Notes: a model not told the origin generated them from the sequence alone. A stretch of DNA of 35,713 nucleotides from Daldinia sp. FL1419 (GCA_025201765.1 MU623577.1:1-35713), one strand, 5' to 3'; shown: positions 1 to 11,838, counted from the first letter of the stretch. Translations and numbers: made by a program.

Positions 1-2330
1 AAAATAGAATAGATGATATATTTAATTAGAGAAAAGGTTATAAATTATTGTAAGAAGTTATAAGAAAAGTTGAATAAATTGATGATGTTTAAGAATTTGA
101 TTTGATTAGAGAAGAATTAATATATGGGGGTTTATATATTAAATAGGAGTTTTAATTGAAAAGGAGTTTTAATAGTTTTTGTAGGATATGTTTTGTATTT
201 TAGTTATTATATAATAAATTATATTTTGAAGAAGATATTAAAGTGATTAAATAAATGGTTAAAGAGGTAATTGTTGGTAATGGTAGGTGGGGTTTTAGGG
301 ATAAAATAGATGAAATATTTAATAAGAGATAAGAAAGTTGCAAATTATTGTAAGAAGTTATAAGAAAAGTTGAATAAATTGATGTTTAATAATTTGATTT
401 GATTAGGTAAGAAGTAGTTTTTGGGGGTTTTTATATTGGATAGGAGTTTTAATTTAGGGTTAATATTATTGAATAAGAGTTTTAATTGAATAAAAGTTTT
501 AATAGTTGAATGTAAGGTAATTATATCTTGAATAAGGTAGGTATTAAAGTGATTAAATAAAAGGTTAATAAAATTATTTGTTAGTAATGGTAGTTGGTAT
601 TTAAAATAATATATTTAATTAAAGATAAGAGGGTTATAAATTATTGTAGGAAATTATATAAAAGGTAATGTTTAAAGAGTTTGATTTGATTAGATAAGAA
701 TTAATGTTTGAGGGTTTATATATTAAATAGGAGTTTTAATAGTTTTTGTAGGATATGCTTTATTTTATATTTTAATTATTTTATAATTAATTATATTTTG
801 AAGAAGGTAGGTATTAAAGTGATTAAGTAAAAAAATTAATAGAGGTAATTATTGGTAATGGTAGTGCGTTTAGGAGGTGGAAAAGATGATATATTTAATA
901 AGAGAGTAAATTTATAAATTATTGTATAAGTTAAAAGAGATAGTAATGATTTTATAGAGTTTAATCTAATTAAATAAAAATTAATTTTTGAGTGTTGATA
1001 TATTGAACAGAAATTTTAATAGTTATAGATAATATGTTTATATTTTGAGGGGGGTATTAAAGTGATTAGATAAAATGTTAATAAAGGTAATTTTTAGTAA
1101 TGGTAGTTAGTGTTTAAGAGATAAGATAAATAATATATTTAATAATAGATAATATTATTATTGAATAGGAGTTTTAAGTAATAGTTAAATATAAGGTAAT
1201 TATATTTTAAAAAAAATGTTAAAGTGATTAGATAGAAGGATTAAAAGAGGTGATTATTGGTAATGGTAGTTGATATTTAAGATAATATATTTAATTAAAG
1301 ATAAAAGGGTTGTATATTATTTTGAAAAGTTATATAAAAGGTGATTTTTAAAGAATTTGATTTGATTAGATAAGAAAATAATTTTTGAGGGTTTATTTAT
1401 GTTTAAAGAAATTTGTGGAGATTTTAGAAGGGTTGGTTTTATAAAAATTAATAGGGTTTATTATTAGATATTAAATTAATATTTATAAAATAAAATCAAT
1501 AAATTTTGAAAGTTAAATTGGTTATTTTGTAATTAATTTCAAAAAAATTAATATAAAATATATTGAACAGGAGCTTTAATAGTTTTTGTAGGATATGTTT
1601 TATATTTTAATTAACCTATAGTAAGTTAGAGGTTGTATAAGTTAGAGGATATAAGGTGTCTATATTTTGAGGAGGGGAATAAGTTGATCGGATAAAGGAA
1701 TTGATATAGGTGATTGTTTGTTAATGGTAATGTGTACGGTGAGGTTATAAGTTTAAAAGTGTATATTACTTATATAAAATTTTATAGAAATAATTTTTAA
1801 AAAATTATTTATAACTTGAGTTAATTAGGTAAGAAAATAATTTTTGAAGATTTATTTATATTCAAAAAAACGTGTATAAATTTTAGAAGGGGGGTTAATA
1901 GGGTTTTTTAGGGTAGCTCCTATTATTTAATCACATTATTTTGGTTTATTGTATGAGTTAGAGTATATAAGGTGATTATATTTTGAGGAGTGTAATAGGA
2001 CGATTGTATAGAGGAACAGATATATATGATTGTTTGCAAATGGTAGTGTATTATAGGAGGTTTTATTTAAGAGAGGGATTGTAATTATATATTATTATAC
2101 GAAGGTTTTATAAAGGTGATTTTTGAAAGATTATGATAAGTTTTCGCTGATTAGACAAAAAAGATAACTTTTGAGGGCCTGTTTATGTCCAAAAAAGTTG
2201 TGGAGGCTTTGGAAGGTTTGGCTTTATGGAGGCTAATAGGGTCTTGTAGGGTAGTTTCAGTTACGTAATCACAATATCCCGGTTTAATATAGTATATATT
2301 TTATAAGTTTATGTAATTTTTTATTAAAGT
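1..2330. repeat. AT-rich, RIP-like degenerate tandem repeat array (left flank)
   Basis: This is AT-rich DNA with no believable ORF. It consists of diverged copies of a unit of roughly 300 bp. The segment starting aaattattgtaagaagttat near 42 recurs near 342 and, more degraded, near 635, 915 and 1311. A motif of the form gtaggatatgttttatattt also recurs. The + strand has only about six C in its first 1020 bases, and none in the first 339, while G stays common. Copies near 2100-2300 keep more C and G and are the least mutated. Parts read as reverse complements of the right flank (33650-35630). The pattern suggests RIP on an ancient repeat; the element's identity is not visible. Confidence 0.85.
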
Positions 2331-2633
2331 CGGGCTATTGTGGTGCCCTGCAGGGGTGCCCTCTTGTAAACGCCTGTAATAGCTTGGAAGGTGCTAACCT
2401 AGGGGGGGTCCCCCGCCAGGCGAAGCGCGTACCTCGGTTTATTTCTAACGAGGCCTGTCTTTTATCATGCCATCACCTCGGAATAAGGAGCTTTCTCCAA
2501 TTTCCACCTCGATATTTAAGTTGTTCGATTCTTAAAATCGACCGTTTTCGGGCCCGCAGATATTTAATTATATCCAAATTTTGGAAGATTTAACCTCTAA
2601 TTGATTTTTTATAATCCGAATAATCTATAAGAC
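2331..2633. other. Transition DNA between AT-rich flank and first gene; no gene seen
   Basis: GC content rises abruptly near 2330. The stretch holds a CCCTGCAGGG palindrome near 2347 and a run of G followed by C near 2402-2416. A short ORF (2384-2593) has no coding character or recognisable motif. It may be promoter and 5' leader of the acyl-CoA dehydrogenase gene, or a fragment of an old repeat. Confidence 0.5.
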
Positions 2634-4149
2634 ATGTCTGCCAGGATTCCAGATATCGTAAGAGAGCTTCACCACGTATGCCCAATATAATACTCGAGCT
2701 TACAAAGCTCCTAGGTAAAACATCGCGTTAGCGAAAAAGCGAAGAATACATTGGACGTTGTTGCCAAGTTCGTCGAGGAAGAATGTATACCGTGAGTTGC
2801 AAAACTTGTCTATGTCTGGAGCATAACTGATAGCCAAACCAACCAGAGCGGACCCAGTCGTAGAAGCACAAGTCGGCGAAGGTTCTGCAAGATGGGAAAG
2901 TCATCCTCCTATTATCGAGGAGCTGAAAGCAAAAGCGAAAAAGCTAGGGCTATGGAACATGTTTCTACCCAAGGGCCATTATAAGGAATCACCGGGCTAC
3001 ACGAATTTGGAATATGGCCTGATGGCCGAGTGGCTTGGTCGGTCAAAGATTGCCTCCGAGGCTACCAACTGTTCAGCGCCCGACACTGGAAACATGGAGG
3101 TTTTGGCCAAGTACGGAAACGACGCGCAAAAGGCCCAGTGGTTGAAGCCATTGATGGACGGGGAGATCAGATCCGCTTTTCTCATGACCGAACCGGATGT
3201 CGCCTCCTCTGACGCGACAAATATTCAACTAAGCATAAAGAAAGAGGGCAATGAATATGTCTTAAATGGCTCTGTATGGGTATCCTCTATTTTTGTGTTA
3301 TCTGCCATACTGACAAATTCTTAGAAATGGTGGTCGAGTGGCGCCGGCGATCCACGGTGTAAGATCTACATTGTAATGGGCAAGTCGGATCCCAACAACA
3401 AGGATCCCTACAAGCAACAGTCTGTAATTCTTGTCCCGGCTAATACGAAGGGAATAACCATTCACCGTATGCTTAACGTTTACGGATACGACGACGCGCC
3501 TCACGGACACGGTCACATTTCTTTCGATAATGTGCGGGTCCCGGCAAGCAACTTGGTCCTCGGCGAGGGCCGTGGTTTCGAGATTATCCAAGGTCGACTA
3601 GGACCGGGCCGTATTCACCACGCTATGCGCAGTATCGGCGCTGCTGAGCACGCTCTTGAGTGGATGTTGATGAGAATTAACGACCCCAAAAAGACTCCGT
3701 TCGGAAAGCAATTGAGGGAGCATGGGGTGATCCTTGAATGGGTCGCCAAGTCACGCATAGAAATTGACGCGGCGCGATTGATTGTTCTTAATGCTGCCGT
3801 GAAGATGGACGACCTAGGTCCGAAGGCGACACTAAAAGAAATCGCCCAAGCAAAGGTGCTTGTCCCTCAGACGGCCTTGACAGTCATCGATCGTGCCGTT
3901 CAAGCATTCGGCGGAGCAGGCGTCAGCCAAGATACGCCTCTCGCAAACAGCTGGGCGCTTATCCGGACTCTACGGTTGGCCGACGGGCCAGATGAGGTTC
4001 ACCTGCAGCAAATGGGCCGTAACGAGAATAAAAGGGGCAAGGAAGTCTCGCAGAAAATACTCTGGCAAAAGGAGAAGACAGAACAGCTATTGAAGCAGAA
4101 TAGCTTAAAACGATTCCAACCTGGATCTAACATCAAACCGAGGTTATAA
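2634..4149 (+). CDS. Acyl-CoA dehydrogenase (ACAD10/11-like), four exons
   Basis: Spliced model join(2634..2657, 2715..2791, 2847..3273, 3325..4149), 450 aa. The three introns (57, 55, 51 bp) are GT..AG, and the last has a CTGAC branch point. Splicing joins ECIP to ADPVVEAQ and NGS to KWWSSGAGDPR, both expected in this family. The ACAD fold is clear: an N-terminal helical part, then the middle flavin region with FLMTEPDVASSDATNI, NGSKWWSSGAGDP and APHGHGHISFDNVRVP, then a C-terminal part with GRLGPGRIHHAMRSIGAAE and LADGPDEVHLQQ. Family members are FAD enzymes that introduce an alpha-beta double bond into acyl-CoA. The kinase-like domain found in animal ACAD10/11 is absent, as usual for fungal homologues. 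The C-terminus ends in PRL, a possible weak peroxisomal PTS1. The gene starts only about 300 bp from the RIP-like flank but its frame is intact. Substrate unknown. Confidence 0.9.
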
Positions 4150-4949
4150 GACAAACATTGGTCTCATTCGTTGGGAAGGGCATTGATCATGGTCAAGAGC
4201 TTAGGGCTTTATAAGGGCTAAAATAGGTATGGATGGTGTTATGTATCGTAAATATCCAGCCTCGCTACCGAGAAATCCTACGTGTATAATAAAGTTATTT
4301 TACAAGCGACTCACCATGGTATATATTCTATTACATGTATCGTGTCATCTGGACAGGCGCATAAGGTATGACGGGGACGTTGGCTACTTCTGCGCGTATA
4401 TCAACAAAGTAAGGCTTTCAGATACTTGAAGCACGCTGCATGTGCTAGCTGGATTTAAATAAAAAAGAACATCGCCATGTATCTTGCACTAAGTCACGGA
4501 CGTGGGGTATATAATATCCCTGTATACCAGCCACACACGTTCCAACAACTCGTCCTAGCAGAGTGTTCACAAGTTCACAACACCGACGCATTATCTCAGG
4601 TTAGTTAGGTAGCTACCTGCCCACACAGTAACGTTTACTTTAATAGACACGCGAGGTGTTTTCTTTTTCTTTTGGCATATCTAAGTATTCGGCTTTTTCT
4701 CTAGAAGAAACCTCCGCAGGGGATAAATTTCGCGAAGCGTTGCTATGGAATCTGGCAGCAGTTGATGCTCACTCAATTGACCTACAACGCGTGAATACCC
4801 TTGGGATCTTTCAACATTCGTCAACAAATAATTCCCACCTGCAAACCTTTTTGCTCCTTTTTTTCTTCCGAAGGAGGAAGAAAGGAACCTTTTATTCTAG
4901 ATCAACAATTGATAGACAGGTTACCTATTCTACTGGGAACTTAACTAAA
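4150..4949. other. Intergenic, upstream region of the hAT gene
   Basis: No convincing gene. A TATA-like gtatataata sits near 4507-4516, about 440 bp upstream of the transposase ATG. A frame open from 4656 runs into the transposase, but it starts with GTG and has no ATG before 4950, so 4656-4949 is taken as leader. A short ORF at 4229-4429 looks non-coding. I could not find hAT terminal inverted repeats here. Confidence 0.5.
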
Positions 4950-7675
4950 ATGCCCGTCCACAGTTCGGAAGGGGGAAACCCTCGACCTGTGGCGACTAAA
5001 CAGCCCCAGCTAGTAACAATCCGAGAGCAGATTCAGCTAAAAAAAGAAGTGATTGAGGAGGGAACATCCTGGAAGAAGTTACCCAGAATCGAGATTCAAG
5101 GAAAGCAATACATTGCAGACGCATGGCTACAGACCATGACCAGCTCCGGTATTCTTGAGCACGGAGACTACCTGACTCCCATTAAGAAAGAAATAAAAGA
5201 TGGGATACCGGGAGAAAAGAAGGGTATTAAAGTATGGCTCTGCCATCACTGCGATAGTAAAGGTCAAATCAAGATCTTCGATGCCGCAACATTAAATGAC
5301 GCCAAGTCTCATCTTGAGAGCCCGATGGGGATTGGCCATGGCTTGGTCGTGGGAGCTCATGAGGATGCCTTAGACGGATCGAATCCTCAAGCTGCTGTCT
5401 CTAAACATGGTACTATTAAACAAGAGTACCAGGGGCCGGAGGAAATATACAAGAATCTCTTCGTCAAGCTAATTGTAAAACGCGGCGTGCCACTAGAAGC
5501 TTACACACTGGGAGCTCTCAAGGAATCGGCTCGTGCCTTTAGAGAAGGACGAGTCAGAAAATTACTTCCCGACCTAGTACCTATCATTGGGTCTTGGTTA
5601 TTGGAAGCTTTCGATGCGGCTAAGGCTACCGTCAAAAGGCAGCTTAAAGTGGAAGCACGGTCAAAGATCAATATCTCTTTCCATACCATGGAATTCCCAC
5701 ACAAGGATATGAATATGATTGCCGTTGCTGCACACTTTGTCGATCAAGACTGGAAGCTGAGAACGAGGCTCATTGGGCTTAGAAGAATCGTCGCAGTTTG
5801 TAGTCCTGAGACAATAGTTCATCATCATCTCATAAACGTCATTGACGAGTACGGGATACACGACCGGTTAGGATTGTTCACTGCTGATGGTGATGCTAGT
5901 AAGTAACTGCACTAAAGTATTCCGAAAAGCTAGAAATCTAATCATCAATAGCAAACAAGCAGGTTTTATACCTACTGATTCAACATTATAGCCCGAGTCT
6001 TACCAAATCGATGGCGACTGATCTAGTCAATCGACTTTACGTGAGAAGCTACGACCAGATCCTCGATACTATTGCAACAAACTTCATATATAAGATGAGA
6101 GACAGAGAAAGTTCTGGGACCATTGGCATAACTTGTATCGAAAAAAGTTACCGGATGAATTCCTTCATTTTAGGAACTCCACAACGCGAAGATAACTTTC
6201 GGAGGGGGAGGGATATGCTGGACGATCTAGAGCTGCCGCGAGAGATTGTCTTGGAAAAGTTAGATGAGTATCTTGGTGGATATCCTGCTGGATCTATCGA
6301 AAGCCCTATAACATACAAGATTCGATGGCCTGTCTTATCCTCGACCAGACGTGCATGGGCAATTGATGAAGTGGTACCGGAAGGAGATATTGTAGGAAGT
6401 CTTAAAGGTAGTACGTGGTGGAACAATATCCTGAAAGGAGTTGAAGCTATGCTTGTGCTTGAATGCACAATGAAAAACTTCCTCGACAACTACCAGTCAC
6501 AAATCCCCCCCACTTATAAGATCTTTGAAGATGAATTCGACTATATAAATAGTGTTAGGATCATTTTACGGGACCTGAATACCCTCACAATTGTCGAGGC
6601 GAACGAAACCATGGATTTGCCTTTGGTTTTGGCCTTGCTAAAGCAGGTCAAAAATTGTCTTTCGACCCATGCTGAACGGTACCTCAATCAAAATGTTAGT
6701 ACCTACCTACTCACCCGTTAAGCCCCCTATTGTAGGTAAAGCTAATTTAAATAGACCGACTCTCAACCTCTGGCGCCGGCCCAAAAAGGCCAGGAGCAAA
6801 AAGAAACGACGGATAAACGATACGAAGTTAGCCCAAGCCAAAGTTCACAACAAGTAAATCCGCAAGCAGACAATGCAGAATATTTAGTTCAGCAGGGTAG
6901 ACAGGAAATTAACGATGCTTGTAGACGTGCTATAAGGGTCGCCGATGACTATCTAAAACTATTCGATAAATCACCTGCTTACTGGGCCGCTATTGTTTTG
7001 CATCCCCAAAAAGGCTTCAAAGGAATTGCGGCCCATGACTCGGAATTAGCCAAGGAGGTCAAAGAAAAGGTGATGGCCTACTGGAAGAGCGAGTATGCTA
7101 AATCTTCGCCCCGTAATAACGCCAACACCGCGGCGGCGGCAGTGCCCTCGTGGAAGAAGTGTTCGGGAGGGGAACCCTCGGGTTCATTATTCGACAGCCC
7201 CGAATCGGATGACGAGAACGAGGACGAGCTCACGCGCTACTTGAGAATGGAAAAGACGGGATATAACCGTGCTGAAAGCAACCCCCTTCTTTGGTGGAGG
7301 GATCGCCAGAAGGAATTCCCGCTTCTGCGCCAATTTGCCCTTGACATCCTCTCGGTTCCAGCTACGTCTATCGAATGCAAGCGCATCTTAAAACAATCCG
7401 AAACAACCGTGTTGCAATCCCACCGGGCGCGGCCTGATATAGTAGAAGCTATTCTTTGCTTGAAACAGTGGGATGGCGATAGCGCAGAGGACGAAAACGA
7501 GGAAGAAGATGATTCGGAAGACGGCGACTATGAGGGGGACGACGCGGAGGAAGATCAGGAGGATGAAGAGGGTGAAGACGGGGAAGAAGAGTATGACGAA
7601 GAGGACTACGACGAGGAGGAGGAAGCTGATGAAGAGGGGGACGGTGAAGATGGAGATGAGATGATGGAGGATTAA
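4950..7675 (+). CDS. hAT-family transposase, intact over three exons
   Basis: Spliced model join(4950..5898, 5952..6694, 6755..7675), 870 aa. Intron 1 (53 bp) has a CTAAT branch point and joins TADGDA to TNKQVLYLL. Intron 2 (60 bp) joins YLNQN to TDSQPLAP. Both restore one open frame. A BED-like zinc finger is seen at residues about 98-130 (C98, C101, H121, H130). The RNase H-like core includes INISFHTMEFPH, TADGDATN and TPQREDNF. The segment KLFDKSPAYWAAIVLHP and the C-terminal hAT dimerisation region (WWRDRQKEFPLLRQFALDIL, SVPATSIE) follow. The last ~55 residues are almost all Asp and Glu, which is unusual. The start is the first in-frame ATG. hAT enzymes cut and paste DNA transposons in the nucleus. 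No terminal inverted repeats were found, so a degraded element or a domesticated gene is possible. Confidence 0.85.
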
Positions 7676-9052
7676 TCCGGAAGCTCAAGATATGGGGCTT
7701 GATTCGTATCTGAACGAATTCATCTCGTATAGCTTATGGGTATCGCCTAGGAGTTGTGAATATTGTCTGGGTTGGCTTGATTAATGAGGGTTGCCACCAC
7801 CAGTTAGGCGGTCGATTCATTTGGCAGTCTACCTCGCAATTATATACAACATCCTCATTGTAGTTACCTAGGTAGGTACCTAGGTAGGGTAGGTAGGCAG
7901 CCATCAGCCAATTATGTAGGTAGACACGACTAGTGCTTCGGTATATAAGGTATATACCACAATAGGAAGACGTATAATCATAAAAGGCAAGGTCTTATTT
8001 GTTATCTCTTTTACTATCTATCATAACCCTTGAAGCTGCCCCTAAGTATATATGATATGATTAAGTCTACCTAAAAGTTTCATTGTCTTTAGGCTCTAAA
8101 ATCATTACATATACTTCCATGACCTGTTCTCCAGTAATTTCTTCCATTAGAGGATCTTTCATGTCTACACACACTCTTTCCTGGATTCTTGAAAGGCTAT
8201 TTGTAAAAGTAAAACAACTGGGGGCTGAAAGAAAAAAAGACTATTTTCGGTCGAAAGCTCGAAAGCCAAGAGTGCAACTATCAATTTATTATGTGTTGAC
8301 TGATTGATTGAATGGTGGGCGGGGAGTAAGGGTTTTTCATGTCTGGTTATCCACGACTCATCATCGGGTCTATCTTATTTCTCGATCGTGGGTCGTTTTC
8401 GTAAAACCCCTTCAAATCGAGTTTCGCCCATCTTCCTATAGCTAGCTAAGCTAAAAAGACTGACATCAGAAAAAGAGAGATTAATTGCGTGTGTGTTCTC
8501 AACTAAACTACGTTAGAACAATCCCTTTTTACAATAATATAAGTTAAAAATACACGACCAACATCGAAGTATTCAACGTTTAAGCTAATATAGTACCTCC
8601 TGCCGCATCGACATCTGCCCCCTAACGATGTGCGTTTGTGCATTCACGATATCAGTACCTGGACTCGGGGCACCAACTATTAGGGTAATAGCTAGGGCCT
8701 GGTAAGTCTGTTGGTAAACTGATTAACTGTTGAATTATTTAACCGTAGAATCTATGTTAAGCTGCAAAGCGAGGATATTACAATTAGGCCAGTTCCAGAT
8801 AAAGGGAGAGAGAATGATAAGTGTGTTGATTCCTGCAAAATTCTAAACAGGGGAGGCTCCCCAGAGAGGTATTTATACCTCTACACAGTGTCTCGCACCT
8901 TCCATATTCTCGTACCTGCACCGGTTCCCAGGCGGTAAGGATTATGACTAGTGGTAAACTGATTGGTTGCTTAGTTGACTAGAATCACCACAATGAAAAG
9001 AAGATCGTGATGTCCTCATCGTCAAGTCTTCCAGACTATCTTAATCATGGAA
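7676..9052. other. Intergenic; no gene recognised
   Basis: Contains a TACCTAGGTAGGTACC-type repeat at 7865-7897 and two adjacent hairpins at 8850-8882. A short ORF (8083-8307) has no coding character. No hAT 3' terminal inverted repeat was recognised. Confidence 0.5.
7865..7897. repeat. Cluster of TACCTAGGTAGG palindromic motif
   Basis: The longest run in the window of a motif built from TACCTA and its complement TAGGTA. Related copies lie near 10354, 10659, 23184, 24681, 27481, 27817, 29874, 30895, 30944 and 31107, all in non-coding DNA. Function unknown. Confidence 0.7.
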
Positions 9053-10027
9053 TTAAGGTATGTTCATCGTTACTTTGTAGTGGTTATTAATTTTGATGAG
9101 TCCTTTCCCCGGCTGCGTTGTGTCCATCTTGGATCCCGGCATCTCCAGTTCCACGTATTCATAGGACAGGGGCGCACGGCTCTTAATAACCATGCCCGAC
9201 GGTGTCCAGGTTCCTCCTCTGGCGAGGCTCTTATCTTCGTTTCGAGCCCATGCCCCTAAATAGCTCATAATGTTCGAAACATCACTATGGGGTATTACGT
9301 GATATTCGCGCTCGTACTTTGCGCATCTATCGATATATAGACCCGGGTAGAAATAGCAAGAATCTTAGTGCTGACCGATATGATCCGGAACGATCTTGAG
9401 AAGGGCGTAGTAGCTAGCACCCAACGAAGGAGTAAACCGTGCGCAGGAGACGCTCAGATTGAGAGGGAAATGTGGAACGTCCAGAGCGTTCCAGCGATGC
9501 CTACAAATAGTAGTTGTATGTGGCATTCCGCATACACATTGCTTTAGCGTAGGCCGAACATATCGGTGATTTATTCGCCCTTGGAGTTGCCTTTCAGCAA
9601 GACTAGCTGATTCCAGTTGATACGGATCAGGACAGGCAGGACAAATTGTTGTAGGTATCGACGTGATCCGGCGACCGACCTTAGGCCACGACGTTTTCAA
9701 GTCGTATGTGACTTGAGTGTCCTACAACGCTGTTAGTAAGGTAGGTTTAACATAGTCGTCGTGGAAGGCAAGATGAAGAATAGTCTATAGTATAAACTTA
9801 CCTTAAAGGCCCATGGAATGGGGATGAAATATTCCGAATACTCTTCTTGGAGGAATAGTTGAATGGATGCAATCTATGCCGCCCATCAGGCAGAGTCCTT
9901 AACCCGCAGTGATCTTTCTTCTTTCGTATTTGTAACGGCTACTGAGTACTCTCGCCACTACCCATTTGCAGAAGTTGTCAGCCAATAAAGACCTGTCTCC
10001 ATGGCCGACATATAGTGAGACTGGCAT
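9053..10027 (-). pseudogene. Unrecognised spliced gene, possibly broken by nonsense changes
   Basis: A strong intron (9722..9801, 80 bp: GTAAGT donor, exact TACTAAC branch point, TAG acceptor) joins two open segments reading ...IPIPWAFK and DTQVTYDLKTSWPK. One model with all splice sites intact is complement(join(9365..9721, 9802..9873, 9962..10027)), 164 aa, starting MPVSLYVGHG. However, the frame continues past the TAA at 9365 for about 100 codons of coding-like sequence (FYPGLYIDRCAKYEREYHV, then WTPSGMVIKSRAPLSYEYVE) to 9053. Upstream, the same frame is open to about 10120 apart from TAG, TGA and TAG. All four stops could arise from CAG, CGA or CAA by C-to-T change, the RIP direction. Either this is an intact 164-aa gene or a longer nonsense-broken one. 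I do not recognise the family. Confidence 0.4.
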
Positions 10028-11284
10028 ATTGCCGGAGTCATTTCACCGTCGTATTCGACGTCAACAAAAATTAGAGCATATCCAAAAAGTACTAGGTTAA
10101 GGCTTTGTTCCCAACCCTTAGTAGACTTATTTGGGGTATGGGTGTATATTAGGTATGTGTGTTTGTGTGTTTAGATGCGTTGATGTAGGTTGTAGTCTGT
10201 TGATAGCGAGTTGTTCGCGTTGATCCCGACATGTCATGTTGCGAGGTGTCGTGAGTTGCATCTTAGGCGAACTAGCAGCGAGGACCGCCGTACTCGGAGG
10301 AGCCGACCAGCTAAGATCTGGCTGACTGGTTATCACCTGTAAGGACTCGTTATGTACCTAGGTAGGTTGCTAATAGTGCTTCCGTTATTGCAAGGTCTTG
10401 TCAAGAAGTATGGCATTGAGTTGGAATTTTATTGTTGTAAATAGTGCTTCCGTGGGTAGGAAATTAAAATAATGAGTCATAAAGTCGTAAATCGTGCTAT
10501 GCAACCATGACTCTAGCACGTTACTTGGAGGATTGGCATTTGGAATGTTTCGTTGCTAGGATGATGCAGTGCAAGTAATTTGGCACGGAGAGTTGTTGAC
10601 GAGACAATGTTTGACATAACTTGGAGAACCTTTCGTATGACTATTATGGTACGATTAACTACCTAGGTACTTGTTATGGGGAATGTTTACGGGTCAGCGG
10701 GTTATGACTGCCCTTCCAGGCTGTAAAGTTACTGCCCTCGTAACTTGTAATCCGTACTGGGTGGGTAAGCACGGTAGGGATATGAGATCACATCTCCAGG
10801 CTAGAGAACTTCTGCAGTTGCGCAGCTGCAACCACTACGGGAAGGTGCCCGGCAGCTAGGTTCAGTGACTAGGGGGCCTTGACGGTTGCCATGTCAACAA
10901 ACCTTTATTATCATTATTTTTCTTCCTGGAAGGTCCACAGTTGAACTTTTTTCCTAGATACTGACCCCACCCAATATTCATTACCTTTCACATGCTGTCT
11001 TCATAAAAGACTTTGTCGCATTCTTCCATTGCACAAAAGCTTTCTTCTACATTTCCAGAATCCATCCTAACACAACTGCGATCAACACATCCAACCGTCA
11101 CAATCGCGGAAAATACAATACCAGCTATTCAACCTTGCTACATTCATCAGCTTCATTGACTAGCTTCAATACATCCATCAGCAGCGACAGGCTTTTACCA
11201 ACGTCTTCGCGCTTTGCAAATTCGCGATCCGATAAACAACCCCCCTGAACATCCAACATCCAACAACAATCCGATCTCGACACA
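10028..11284. other. Intergenic; includes Spo12-gene promoter and leader
   Basis: No gene recognised. TACCTAGGT motifs lie at 10354-10367 and 10659-10670. From about 10960 to 11284 the + strand is pyrimidine-rich, with many CATCCA/CAACA stretches, as expected of the promoter and 5' leader of the gene starting at 11285. An ORF on the minus strand (10127-10336) may be a 5' part of the unrecognised gene below it, but shows no motif. Confidence 0.5.
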
Positions 11285-11838
11285 ATGGGTGCCCCTCTAG
11301 CTACCAAGGACGTCAACGCTTCGGTCCAGATCCAGGACGCCGCCGCCATGGAGAACGGCAAGCTTTCCAGCGCCCAGACCTTGGAACACCATCGCCAGGT
11401 CCTGCAATCCAAGATGGAGGAAGAGAAGTACGGAGCCAATGTTGCCAACAAAGCCACATCCACCTCAGTTATTGTCACCGTCACCAGCGTCGACGCGGCC
11501 ATCCCTTCTGTTCAGAACCCCCAATACCGTCGACTTGCTAACTCGGATGCCACCAATGGTAGACAAAAGCAGTACGTCTCTCCGTCCGACACCATCATGA
11601 GCCCCTGCACCGCCAAGCTCACTGCCCTCAAGGGACGAGTCGCCAGCAAGTAAGTTTACATTTTCCACCACGTCTTCCCCCGATTCGCGATATCCAGCAT
11701 ACTAACCAATACTCCTACCCTAGGGCCAAGCCGAAGTCTCTCTTTGCTCAAACGTCAGCTAAGAAGTTCGACGGCAAGGACATCTTCGGTGCCTCCAAGG
11801 CTGTCGTACCCCAATCTGGAACACAATCCGGAATCTAG
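11285..11838 (+). CDS. Spo12-family cell-cycle protein
   Basis: Spliced model join(11285..11649, 11724..11838), 159 aa. The 74-bp intron has a GTAAGT donor and a TACTAAC branch point at 11700-11706. Splicing joins GRVASK to AKPKSLFAQTS. The diagnostic Spo12 core is at residues about 98-125: SPSDTIMSPCTAKL followed by a basic stretch and KPKSLF. The rest is low complexity and probably disordered, as in family members. In yeasts Spo12 acts in the nucleolus to promote release of Cdc14-type phosphatase at mitotic exit and in meiosis; this role here is inferred. The Ser-Pro sites around the core fit regulation by cyclin-dependent kinase. The gene is convergent with the DRG2 gene, with about 300 bp between stop codons. 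Confidence 0.85.

Noticed and set aside
1..2330. CRISPR-like array in the left repeats
   Set aside because: The repeats are long, diverged and without unique spacers; this is a eukaryotic RIP-like repeat.
4556..4580. Possible hAT terminal inverted repeat beginning CAGAGTGTTCAC
   Set aside because: I found no reverse-complement partner (GTGAACACTCTG) downstream of the transposase.
4656..4949. N-terminal extension of the hAT transposase frame
   Set aside because: It opens with GTG, has no ATG before 4950, and contains low-complexity Phe/Leu/Arg runs; treated as leader.
7449..7688. Pro/His/Arg-rich minus ORF and a Thr/Arg/Lys-rich plus ORF
   Set aside because: Out-of-frame readings of the acidic tail of the hAT transposase.
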